This document shows positions 18,900-27,479 of a DNA stretch of 64,000 nucleotides, piece after piece. Source of the stretch: Saprospiraceae bacterium (GTDB taxonomy: Bacteria > Bacteroidota > Bacteroidia > Chitinophagales > Saprospiraceae). The notes beneath the pieces were generated by a model. The model did not search any database and was not told where the DNA came from. It saw nothing but the letters and a program-made list of their open reading frames with translations. The first letter of the stretch is position 1, and each line of letters opens with the position of its first letter. The translations under genes were made by a program, and so were the position numbers. The stretch is from contig JADKGL010000037.1 in the NCBI GenBank assembly GCA_016722295.1, positions 186,001-250,000 of the forward strand, given 5' to 3'.

Positions 18900-20561
18900 A
18901 TGGCAGTAACCAATTGTTTAAAGGGTAGCCTACAAGAATATGTCCCTTCACCATCAAAACCTTGGAATGAAAAGCGTGTGCACCATTTGTATAATAAATT
19001 AAGTAATGGTGCGCCAAATTCACTTATTAAAGCAGCTTTGAACAATGGACCGGGCCTAGTAGATTATCTATTGAGTTCCGCAAAATCACATCCATTGCCC
19101 GGTGAAGTAAAAACCACAGTTACAGGTAAAATAGATTATACCTATCCGTGGAAGGAACAAGCAGCGGCCGATTACGACCCGAATAATTCAGGAGCGATAC
19201 TCGATGTGTTTTATCAAAAATATTATTATTTGGTGCAAATGTGGCTTAACGGAATGGTACAGGAAGGGCTAAGGCATAAATTAGCATTGTTTTGGTCAAA
19301 CCATTTTGTAACGAATAATACGAATGTGCCTTCATGGAATTTTCAATATTATTATTTATTGCATAAGAATGCATTAGGGAATTTTAAACAGTTTGTGATG
19401 GATATAGGTAGGACACCGAATATGTTAATCTATTTGGATGGAGCCTATAGCTATGCAATTAATCCAAATGAAAATTATGCTCGGGAGTTACTAGAATTGT
19501 TTACTATGGGCGTAGGAAATTATACTGAAGACGATGTGGCAGAAGTAGCTAGATCAATGACAGGATGGACTATTGAATATAATTACTTCGATACAGTAAG
19601 TAAACAATCAGTCGGCACTTATTTACCTAATAAAGTAGGAGAATTTAAGTTTCGAGGAGCTGGCAACTATGGTCATGATTTTGGAAAGAAAAACATATTA
19701 GGAAAATCTATTCCTGCAGCGAGTCCAAAATCAGGAGATTTGGCAGATGCAACAAGAATAGCTCATATAGAGTATCAAGCATTGCATGATCTTATTTTTA
19801 CAGAAAGAAAGGAAGCAATTGCAAAATTTATTTGTAAGAAATTGTACAAGTTTTATATGTACGAATTTCCACCTGATGACATTCTAAATGGTTTAGCCCA
19901 AGTATTTATTTCTTCAAATTGGGATATTATGACTGTGTTGAAGACACTGTTCAAGAGTGAACATTTTTACGAAGAAGAAAATATGGGTCTAAATATTAAA
20001 AGCCATATAGACACTGTTATACATTATTATAGGACGGCATCATTAAAAAATGGCGAAGATTATTTCTTGTTTCAAATCAACAATAATGCAAGAGTAAGAG
20101 ATCCGCTCAATACTAAAAATCTTCATCCATTAGAAAATATTTATTTCGAATGTGCAAACCTAGGTCAGAATTTATTTAACCCAATCAATGTAGCAGGATG
20201 GCCTGGTTATCGCAGTTGGTTGAATGAATTTACATTGGTGAATCGGTGGCGTTTTATGAGAAGCCAAATAGATGGCTATTTATCTTATCCTGCGACGGCC
20301 ACAAGATATAGAGAGTTTTTGAAAGAAATTTCAAACAATTCAAAAGATCCTGATTTCATCGTAAGGAAACTCATTGAATATTTTATTCCAGTAGAAATGC
20401 CTGAAGACATCATTCTTAATGCAGTAGATTCATTCAAATCACTTGTGCCTCTGAATTATTTCAATGATGGTACTTGGACTTTAGATTATGTTGATGTTCC
20501 TAGACAATATACTACATTGATGAAGTATATTATTACGTTACCAGAATCCAACTTACTATAA
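18900..20561 (+). CDS. DUF1800 family protein (intact copy)
   Basis: This protein has 553 residues when started at the ATG at 18900, which begins MAVTNCLKGSLQEY and aligns with the start of the broken copy. The upstream ATG at 18837 would add 21 unlikely residues that overlap the promoter. Conserved blocks include KLALFWSNHF, LLHKNALGNFKQFVMDIGR, NENYARELLELFTMGVGNY and FNPINVAGWPGY, all typical of DUF1800. No signal peptide is apparent. Members are usually encoded beside DUF1501 proteins, as here, which suggests a joint surface or export function that is still unknown. Confidence 0.88.
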   Translation: MAVTNCLKGSLQEYVPSPSKPWNEKRVHHLYNKLSNGAPNSLIKAALNNGPGLVDYLLSSAKSHPLPGEVKTTVTGKIDYTYPWKEQAAADYDPNNSGAILDVFYQKYYYLVQMWLNGMVQEGLRHKLALFWSNHFVTNNTNVPSWNFQYYYLLHKNALGNFKQFVMDIGRTPNMLIYLDGAYSYAINPNENYARELLELFTMGVGNYTEDDVAEVARSMTGWTIEYNYFDTVSKQSVGTYLPNKVGEFKFRGAGNYGHDFGKKNILGKSIPAASPKSGDLADATRIAHIEYQALHDLIFTERKEAIAKFICKKLYKFYMYEFPPDDILNGLAQVFISSNWDIMTVLKTLFKSEHFYEEENMGLNIKSHIDTVIHYYRTASLKNGEDYFLFQINNNARVRDPLNTKNLHPLENIYFECANLGQNLFNPINVAGWPGYRSWLNEFTLVNRWRFMRSQIDGYLSYPATATRYREFLKEISNNSKDPDFIVRKLIEYFIPVEMPEDIILNAVDSFKSLVPLNYFNDGTWTLDYVDVPRQYTTLMKYIITLPESNLL

Positions 20562-20578
20562 CCTTTAGAAAAATTATC

Positions 20579-22261
20579 ATGAGTGCAAAAAATAACAATC
20601 ATAAATTATATAATACGCAACTAGGTCAAGATCATGCTGATGAACATGTGAAGTGGAATCGGCGACAATTTTTGATGACTAATGGTGTTGCAGGACTTGG
20701 TAGCCTCCTACTATCAGGAGTACCAATAAGTGCGGCATTTTCAGAGGAGTTGAATCAATTGGCGATGGCAGCTTCTGACAATATTTTGGTATTAGTCAAG
20801 ATGTTTGGAGGCAATGATGGACTGAATATGATATTTCCACACACGAAAGCAGCTGGGGTAGATGAATACTATAAATTTAGGCCAACCATTGCTCAAAAAA
20901 AGGGCACGAATTTTACTGATAATCAGGTTTTATCAGGTTTTGGAAACGATGGTTTTGCTGTCCCGTCTACTATGGATTCTATTATGCCACTTTGGCGAGA
21001 GGGTAAAATGGGCGTGATACATAATGTTGGTTATCCAAATCAAGATTATTCACATTTTGCCTCTACTGATATTTGGTCTTCTGCAGCAGATAGTTTTCAC
21101 GATAAACTGATCAACAATGGATATATTGGTCGCTATTTGGATCAAGATTTTCCAAGTTTTGCAGACACTCCACCTACAGTGCCTCCTGCATTGCGCATAG
21201 GTTATTCTACAGATTTAATTTTTACAGCACCTGGAAGACAACAAATGGAGCTCGTATTCAATAGCCCTCGAGATTTTTACACTTTAGCTCAATATGGAAA
21301 ATTATATCCAACAGATGGATTCGGTGAATGTCCACAAGGTGAAGAAAGAGAGTTTGTTCGTCAATTGACTAATAGTTCATTGAGATATTCTCAAACAGTC
21401 ATTGATGCATACAATAGATCAACTAATAAAGTAAACTATCCAAGTAATACTACATCCAATCTTGCAGCTCAAATGAGTATAGTGTCTCGTTTGATTAAAG
21501 GTAAATTGGGGACTAAAGTATATATGGTGTATATCGATGGATTTGATACTCATGGTAGTCAGACTGGTTCACATCCAAGGCTGCTTGGAAATTTGGCGGA
21601 TTCAATTAGTGCTTTTTATAATGATTTAAAAGCCGATAACGCACAATCTAATGTAACCGTTATGACGTTTTCTGAATTTGGTAGAACTATTAAAGAAAAT
21701 GGAACTCAAGGTACAGATCATGGTAATTTATCACCAATGATGATTTTTGGTGATGGCGTAAAAGGTGGTCATCATGGCACACCTATAAATCTTGCTGATC
21801 CTATTTTAAATGGCAGTACAGTTGTTTATTATGAATCTCAGCCAAGTACTGATTTTAGAAAAGTATATTCTGGGGTGTTGCAAGATTTCTTATGTTTAGA
21901 TAAGGAAATCACAGATTATGCTTTAGGAAAATCCTATACAAAATTGGATCTTTTTAAAAATCCATGTGGAGGCAATTCTTTTAGTTCCAACAATAATACT
22001 ATTTTACTAGGCCATAATCCGAATGAAACGAATCCTCGGCAGACCGATATTAAATTTTCTCAATTAGGCGGCTCAGAGATTGAACTTAAAGTGAAGTCGT
22101 TGGATGGAAAAACATTAGCTATTTTGTTAGACAAATATGCTGCAAAAGGATCTTATAAAATTACATTTGATCCAGTAAAATGGAAAATTCCACCTGGAGA
22201 ATATATTTATGAATTGAAAAGTAGCGGAAAGATATTTACAAGAAGGTTCTCAATTTTTTAA
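20579..22261 (+). CDS. DUF1501 family protein with twin-arginine signal
   Basis: This 560-residue protein has a Tat-like N-terminus (NRRQFLMTNGVAGLG, about residues 26-45). The DUF1501 domain is related to the alkaline phosphatase/sulfatase fold. It has VKMFGGNDGLNMIFP, YIDGFDTHGSQTG and MTFSEFGRTIKENGTQGTDH, which carry candidate metal-binding Asp/His residues. The last ~75 residues resemble a T9SS type A sorting domain (IELKVKSLDGKTLAILLDKY through to RRFSIF). It starts 17 bases after DUF1800. The likely location is outside the inner membrane; the enzymatic activity is unproven. Confidence 0.85.
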   Translation: MSAKNNNHKLYNTQLGQDHADEHVKWNRRQFLMTNGVAGLGSLLLSGVPISAAFSEELNQLAMAASDNILVLVKMFGGNDGLNMIFPHTKAAGVDEYYKFRPTIAQKKGTNFTDNQVLSGFGNDGFAVPSTMDSIMPLWREGKMGVIHNVGYPNQDYSHFASTDIWSSAADSFHDKLINNGYIGRYLDQDFPSFADTPPTVPPALRIGYSTDLIFTAPGRQQMELVFNSPRDFYTLAQYGKLYPTDGFGECPQGEEREFVRQLTNSSLRYSQTVIDAYNRSTNKVNYPSNTTSNLAAQMSIVSRLIKGKLGTKVYMVYIDGFDTHGSQTGSHPRLLGNLADSISAFYNDLKADNAQSNVTVMTFSEFGRTIKENGTQGTDHGNLSPMMIFGDGVKGGHHGTPINLADPILNGSTVVYYESQPSTDFRKVYSGVLQDFLCLDKEITDYALGKSYTKLDLFKNPCGGNSFSSNNNTILLGHNPNETNPRQTDIKFSQLGGSEIELKVKSLDGKTLAILLDKYAAKGSYKITFDPVKWKIPPGEYIYELKSSGKIFTRRFSIF

Positions 22262-22278
22262 TATTTTAATTTTCAAAA

Positions 22279-25176
22279 ATGAAAAAATTTTTATATTTAT
22301 CTATATATTTAGTAAGCACAAATTTATTCTCTCAAAAGTTGACATTGCTTGAGAAATTTAATGATTGTGTTCTACCTACAGGTGCCTCTTTTCAATTAAT
22401 TAATGGAACAGAACAATTTAAAATTGCTCCAAATTTGGAGGACATCAGCTCAAATTCGAATTGTGCATTGATTTATAATTCTACAGATCGTAAAAACACC
22501 AGCAAAAGGAAGTTTATATACAAAACGAATACGTTTGATCTGTTGGCTGGGCAAAATTATTATTTAAGTTTTTATTTGAAATGGGTTAATCCTAGAAATG
22601 GTTGGTTTTGGATTTACGAAAGAGGGACGAACTCTATTATGGTAACTAATGGTGCAAGTTATAATGGATTTGTAAGTATTAATATTGCAGCTCCAATTGC
22701 AGATAAGTTAGGAACATTCTTTACTATAGAATATGAAGCAGCTGGAAATGATGCTGGTACTCAAATTATTGTTGATGATATTTATGTGGGAAATACAAAT
22801 GATGTATGTACGCGTTCTATTGATTTAGTCCTTGATCAAGCATGTAAAAATGGAACAAGTTTTACGAATTCTGGACAAATTACAAATCCTTGCACGCCAA
22901 ATATGCAAAACACATATTGGTATCAGTATGTAGCAAATGAAAGTGGTTTGATTTCTATAAAAACCATTGCAGATTATAATGTAGTCAAAACGGTTTTTGA
23001 AGGGTCATGCACTGCTATGAATCAATTGCTTTGTGATGATGATGATGAATTTGGATTTGACGGTGAAGAAATAGAAATGAATGTTCAAGCAGGAAAAACC
23101 TATTTTATTAGATTAAGCCAAAAGGTAAATACTTATGGAAAACCATTTGGAGTGCATTGTATATCTGTAAATAAAAAAGCAACACCAAAACTAATTCCAG
23201 TTCATGACCTTTGTGCAACTAAGCAGACAATAAACATTAATGGAAGTTGTGTAAAAGGTACTAATAGTTTTGCCAAAACGGAAGGACCAGCTCCAAGCTA
23301 TAATAATAGATCCAAAGCAGACATATGGTATAGTTTTAGACCTACAAGTACAAAGCCTCTCGAGATTGTTTCTAATTCAGATTTTGCAGAAGTTATGACG
23401 CTTTACACTGGAACATGCGGAGCTTTGCAAGAAGTCAAGGTTGAAGATTTAGGAAATCATTTGTTTTTAGAGACACCGAAAGTAGGTACTGAGTATATAC
23501 TACAAGTATCTGGTTATTTTGCGAGTTTGGAAGGGAATTTATGTGTAGAAGTACACGAAAAAACTGCCACTATACCAGCAAATGATAATTGCGCTACACC
23601 AACAAAAGTTTTATTAAATCAAAGTTGTATAAAGTCGCAAATTTTTGGAGCGACAAAGTCAACAGTTAGGCCGACCTGTGTTGTTTATAATTCTACTGAT
23701 TTATGGTATACTTTCACTACAGCAACAGAGACAAATATTTCTTTACTTATAGAGTCTGGTTTCACTTTTACATGGGCATTATATACTGGTACTTGTAGTA
23801 ACTTAATTGAAAAAAACTGCTCTTCAAGTATTGATCCATGCGAGGGTTCAATAAAAATTAGTTCATTGAGTCCAAATACTACTTATTTATTACAAATCAT
23901 AGCGAATTCAAATCCTATAAAAGTAAACGAAGGTGATATTTGTGTTAGGATTGATGAATCAAGTAAATCTATAATTACTAATCCATTAAACTTAAATTTG
24001 AGTACAGAGTGCTTGCATGGTGTTTTGACGCGAGTTAATTATTCCACATCTGGAGGTAAAGGAAATATTTCATATGTTGGCCCATCAATTAATGAGTTGT
24101 TTTTTAATGGGAGCATAATTAGTGCTTTTGTTGAAGACGAAAACAAATGTCGAGATTTTAAAACGATAGTTGCAAATTGTCCCATTCCAAGTAAATGTAG
24201 AAACTCTTCATTGGATATAGATTTGGCAACACAGTGCTTAGTGGATTCTTTTGGTAGGAATACAGGAGAAGTAAAGCTAAAAGTAAGTGGAAAAGGAGGT
24301 TCAGGAGCTTATTATTTTTATGGTAATAAAGATGGCGATGTATTAAAACATGGTGATTTATATAAAGTCATTTTGATCGATACAGATTCTTGCTTTGTGA
24401 TAGAAGAGGGAAAGATCTATTGTCCTGCTTTTGATTGCAGTATGAGTGCGATGAAAATTAACGTGCAATATGACTGTATAGACACTTTGCTCAAAGCAAG
24501 ATTGAATATCGCTGTTACAGGAAGTGTTGGAGCATATAATCTTACAGGCAATAAGAACTTGGATCTTTTGGATCAAGGAAGTACTTATTCAGTAAGCTCA
24601 AAAGATGAGGCTGGTTGTATTGTTATGGCTTCTGGGAAGATCAATTGTGATTTCGATTCATGCGCATACTCAAAAATTGGTTTAGATGTGAAGTACGAAT
24701 GTTTGTTTAACCCAATAACTGGACAAAAGCTTGGTAAAGCTAAATTGATCGTCACTGGTCAGTCGAAAGCTGGTGGTCTCACATATATTGGGAATAAGGA
24801 TGGTGATATATTAAATCATCAATCCAGATATTCAGTAGAGCTTAAAGATGCATTTGGTTGCAGTACAATCAAAACTGGAGAAATTAATTGCGCTATAACT
24901 AGTTTAGATGAAGAGTGGGCTAATTTGTCGGATTGCATTATCTATCCAAATCCTACGGAAACAAATTCAATTTTGAAATTCACATTGTCAAAGTCAGAAG
25001 ATTTAAAATTGTCAATAAGCACCATCGATGGAAGAACTATATGGACCCAAGAGAAAAAATATCCTGCGGGCTTTTCAAATTTAGAAATTCAATCAAAAGG
25101 ATTTCAGAATGGTGTTTATATTCTGTCGATTGAATCACAACAAGGAACAAAAGAGTTGAAGTTGATCAAGCAATAG
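22279..25176 (+). CDS. Large T9SS type A surface protein with cysteine-containing repeats
   Basis: This 965-residue protein has a signal peptide (about 1-18). The N-terminal jelly-roll-like region (about 20-170) resembles carbohydrate-binding modules. Pre-peptidase-like beta repeats (about 175-555) include DLWYTFTT-type motifs. About five short repeats with GNKDGD(V/I)L and a closing Cys (about 560-880) come next. The C-terminal type A sorting signal has IYPNPTETNSILKF and NGVYILSIE. It directly follows DUF1501 in the same operon and may be the surface partner of the DUF1800/DUF1501 pair, which is inference from position. Confidence 0.8.
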   Translation: MKKFLYLSIYLVSTNLFSQKLTLLEKFNDCVLPTGASFQLINGTEQFKIAPNLEDISSNSNCALIYNSTDRKNTSKRKFIYKTNTFDLLAGQNYYLSFYLKWVNPRNGWFWIYERGTNSIMVTNGASYNGFVSINIAAPIADKLGTFFTIEYEAAGNDAGTQIIVDDIYVGNTNDVCTRSIDLVLDQACKNGTSFTNSGQITNPCTPNMQNTYWYQYVANESGLISIKTIADYNVVKTVFEGSCTAMNQLLCDDDDEFGFDGEEIEMNVQAGKTYFIRLSQKVNTYGKPFGVHCISVNKKATPKLIPVHDLCATKQTININGSCVKGTNSFAKTEGPAPSYNNRSKADIWYSFRPTSTKPLEIVSNSDFAEVMTLYTGTCGALQEVKVEDLGNHLFLETPKVGTEYILQVSGYFASLEGNLCVEVHEKTATIPANDNCATPTKVLLNQSCIKSQIFGATKSTVRPTCVVYNSTDLWYTFTTATETNISLLIESGFTFTWALYTGTCSNLIEKNCSSSIDPCEGSIKISSLSPNTTYLLQIIANSNPIKVNEGDICVRIDESSKSIITNPLNLNLSTECLHGVLTRVNYSTSGGKGNISYVGPSINELFFNGSIISAFVEDENKCRDFKTIVANCPIPSKCRNSSLDIDLATQCLVDSFGRNTGEVKLKVSGKGGSGAYYFYGNKDGDVLKHGDLYKVILIDTDSCFVIEEGKIYCPAFDCSMSAMKINVQYDCIDTLLKARLNIAVTGSVGAYNLTGNKNLDLLDQGSTYSVSSKDEAGCIVMASGKINCDFDSCAYSKIGLDVKYECLFNPITGQKLGKAKLIVTGQSKAGGLTYIGNKDGDILNHQSRYSVELKDAFGCSTIKTGEINCAITSLDEEWANLSDCIIYPNPTETNSILKFTLSKSEDLKLSISTIDGRTIWTQEKKYPAGFSNLEIQSKGFQNGVYILSIESQQGTKELKLIKQ

Positions 25177-25185
25177 GGTAGCAGA

Positions 25186-25653
25186 ATGCGAAAGATCGAT
25201 GAACTATTGGAAAAGTATGGTGAAAGTCATCAAAATGAAATCAATAAGAGAATTCATTGGATTTGTGTGCCCGCTATAATGTTTAGCTTGGTAGGAATGT
25301 TAATGTGTGTGCCATTTCCGAATTACAGTATTTTGTTCAATTTGGCGACATTGGTATTGATGTTTTCACTGGGTTATTATTTGCGGCTATCTATACCTTT
25401 GAGTATTGGATTGATTTTTATTATTCTGACTCTATTACTAGGAAATTTTTACTTAAAACAGTTTGTAGAGGGAAAGGAACTTGGTTACATCTGGATTTCA
25501 TTTGTGATTTTTATTATTGCTTGGATAGGACAGTTTTATGGTCATAAAGTTGAAGGTAAAAAACCATCATTTTTGGAAGATCTGCAGTTTTTATTAATTG
25601 GTCCAGCTTGGTTATTGCATTTTATTTATGTAAAGCTAGGTTTAAATTATTAG
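25186..25653 (+). CDS. Mpo1-like (DUF962/YGL010w) membrane protein
   Basis: This 155-residue protein has about four hydrophobic segments. It keeps the family's histidine motifs: GESHQNEINKRIHWICVPA near the N-terminus, FYGHKVEGKKPSF, and GPAWLLHF near the end. Yeast Mpo1 is an Fe(II)-dependent dioxygenase acting on 2-hydroxy fatty acids. Bacterial homologs are uncharacterised, so the reaction here is inferred from conserved histidines only. It lies ten bases after the T9SS protein gene. Confidence 0.8.
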   Translation: MRKIDELLEKYGESHQNEINKRIHWICVPAIMFSLVGMLMCVPFPNYSILFNLATLVLMFSLGYYLRLSIPLSIGLIFIILTLLLGNFYLKQFVEGKELGYIWISFVIFIIAWIGQFYGHKVEGKKPSFLEDLQFLLIGPAWLLHFIYVKLGLNY

Positions 25654-25776
25654 CCAAAATTAAAATTTGGAAATACTAAATTATTCCTAAACTTAGCAGT
25701 TTGAAATAATTTATTTATGTCTCTACTACTGATTGTAATTCCATTAGCAGTACTTCTTGTTTTAGATTCATCAGCA

Positions 25777-25791
25777 CAAGTCTAGGACTTG
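25777..25791. repeat. REP-like palindrome CAAGTC-TAG-GACTTG
   Basis: A six-base perfect stem with a three-base loop, of the same family as two copies at 27254-27268 and 27319-27333. It ends a short open frame (ATG near 25717) that looks like a bare signal peptide followed by TAG. A second hairpin, CATGGCT-C-AGCCATG, is at 25822-25836. The flanking 25654-25853 holds no convincing gene. Confidence 0.5.
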
Positions 25792-25853
25792 AGTTAGCTG
25801 TTTTAGTTTTTGATCTTGATTCATGGCTCAGCCATGATGACTCTTAGAGAATA

Positions 25854-25914
25854 CTATCTGGTAGTAAACAATCCAATTTTACTTTCAATATAATTTCTTA
25901 TTTCCTTTTTATTT
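25854..25914. repeat. 61-bp near-identical terminal repeat, copy 1
   Basis: These 61 bases, the end of the copy 1 gene, match 32397-32457 with only three differences, while the rest of the two genes is much more divergent. Both copies have the same orientation. Confidence 0.75.
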
Positions 25915-26399
25915 ATTTCTGGAACATTAAAATACATATAGAAATCATATCCAAATCTAACGGAAATATCTTTATTGCCCTTCATATAAAATCTTCCACT
26001 AAACGCCCCTCTCAAATGAAGTCTTGCAGCTTTTAAAGTTTCTTCTAAACTCAAAACTTTTCTTTTTCTTAGCTCATAGTAAAATTTTTCTAAATCCATA
26101 CTATTTATTATCTCTAAATCATCATCTCGATAATACCTTTCGATTATACATTGAATTTTATCACAATTATAAAATTTAAAAAGATAAGAAATAGCCTCTA
26201 TATATTTATCTTCAACCTTTTTATAATCTAAAAATGTCAAAACAACTCCATTAAATATTTTTCCAATATCGCTATAATCTGTCCATTCATCTTTTATATA
26301 TTTACCTGATGAGTCTCTATAAATTGGATTATACTTCATCACCTCAAATGAAGAAAAAAGCCATCTTTCGCTTATTTTAATATTATTTAATTCTAGCAT
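25854..26399 (-). CDS. Immunity-like protein of unknown family (copy 1)
   Basis: This 181-residue soluble protein is rich in Lys, Tyr and acidic residues, with no signal peptide or membrane segment. It has a clear paralog at 32452-32952, sharing FEVMKYNP, DIGKI, YKxVEDxYI, LEKFY and VRFGYDxYMYFNVPE. Its size, its position behind another small gene and the surrounding decayed genes resemble orphan immunity genes of polymorphic toxin loci. I do not recognise the domain, and a toxin partner is not visible. The ATG overlaps the restored stop of the upstream gene, suggesting coupling. Confidence 0.6.
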   Translation of the reverse strand: MLELNNIKISERWLFSSFEVMKYNPIYRDSSGKYIKDEWTDYSDIGKIFNGVVLTFLDYKKVEDKYIEAISYLFKFYNCDKIQCIIERYYRDDDLEIINSMDLEKFYYELRKRKVLSLEETLKAARLHLRGAFSGRFYMKGNKDISVRFGYDFYMYFNVPEINKKEIRNYIESKIGLFTTR

Positions 26400-26738
26400 T
26401 AATCTGCAATTTTATTTAAATTAGCATCAAATGTTCCCAAGCTGGTAAAAAACATTCTTCATTGATTGCATATTATCAATTCTATAAATTTTTTCTTTAT
26501 AGTAAAAGCAATCTTTATTAAACTGAATTTCTTTAAAAATGGAATTTTTAAACTTTAATTTTAGAACATATCTATCTAGACCTAATTTAACAAAAGTTTG
26601 GGAGCTATCATTTAGTATTAATCCTAATTTTTCAATAGCATTTTGATCATCTACTACTATGTCGGTTTTACTTCCAACAATGTTTTTGGGATCAACTAAG
26701 GTAACTTCAATTACGTTTTGAAAATTTATTAATTTCAT
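26399..26738 (-). pseudogene. Small unknown protein, frameshifted in a T6 run near its C-terminus
   Basis: The open frame from ATG 26738 (an earlier ATG is at 26765) ends at 26427 as VFYQLGNI. Removing one T from the T6 run (plus-strand A6 at 26447-26452) extends it to SLGTFDANLNKIAD. The restored stop overlaps the ATG of the next gene (TAATG), as expected for a coupled pair. The matching tail TKDANLNAIN survives upstream of copy 2 at about 32957-32990. About 112 residues when restored; soluble; family unknown. Confidence 0.55.
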
Positions 26739-26811
26739 GTCTTTTAACAATATGCAAATACCCAATCTGGGAGCTAATAGAGATCAAAAGCCCTAGTAAA
26801 TCCTCATTTAA

Positions 26812-27213
26812 TTATTTATTAGGTATAAATTTTCCATAAACCACACCTTGAATTTTTTCTTCCTTTTCAAATACCCCATTAACAAAATGATGTTTATAAA
26901 CATCATTAAAATTTGCTCCAAATTTTTCTATTGTAAAGCCAGTTCCATTTTCAAGTGTTTTATTTCCTTCACTATCCCAAAAATTAATTGGAATTTTTGA
27001 ATTATCTACATAATAACACTCTTCTTTCAATTCTCCTGATTCATACCATTCCTTCCATATTCCTAATTAAACTCCATTTAAGTAATTTCCAATCCAATGA
27101 ATTATACCATTTTCAAAAAACGAGACCCACTGTCCATGCTTTATTCCATTTTTGTAATAACCAGCACGACTTATATTTCCTGAATCGAATTTTAAAATAT
27201 CACATGTAAGCAT
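26812..27213 (-). pseudogene. MORN/YwqK-like repeat protein with in-frame stop
   Basis: From ATG 27213 the frame encodes MORN-type repeats (GYYKNGIKHGQWVSFFENG). It reaches TAA at codon 49 (27067-27069) and then continues in the same frame with LGIWKEWYESGELKEE to a stop at 26812. Without the TAA it would be a protein of about 133 residues. Relatives are YwqK-type antitoxin or immunity proteins of toxin loci. The downstream part (26812-27030) has its own ATG but is unlikely to be a separate gene. Confidence 0.65.
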
Positions 27214-27238
27214 AACTAGTTTTTTTCAATTATTATCG

Positions 27239-27335
27239 TACCCCAAGCTGGCTCAAGTCTTTGACTTGTGCCATACTCATAAATTTTTCCATATCAGCCA
27301 TTATACCCCAAGCAGGCGCAAGTCTTTGACTTGTG
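27239..27335. repeat. Two 32-bp direct repeats with REP-like hairpins
   Basis: The units 27239-27270 and 27304-27335 differ at two positions of 32. Each contains CAAGTC-TTT-GACTTG. In the first, the stem extends to ten pairs with one mismatch (27250-27272). The units do not code for anything convincing. The form resembles REP elements mobilised by RAYT transposases, and a remnant of such a transposase lies 5 kb away. Confidence 0.6.
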
Positions 27336-27479
27336 ATATGTTCTTTCTCATATCAACTATAGTACATATAATCGACCAAATTAGCAGGAACATCTAATAG
27401 CTCAATATCTATTATTAGTTAATGCTGTGATCCTCTGGTCTGCCATGAATATATTAACTGAAAAAATTAATTATGTAAT

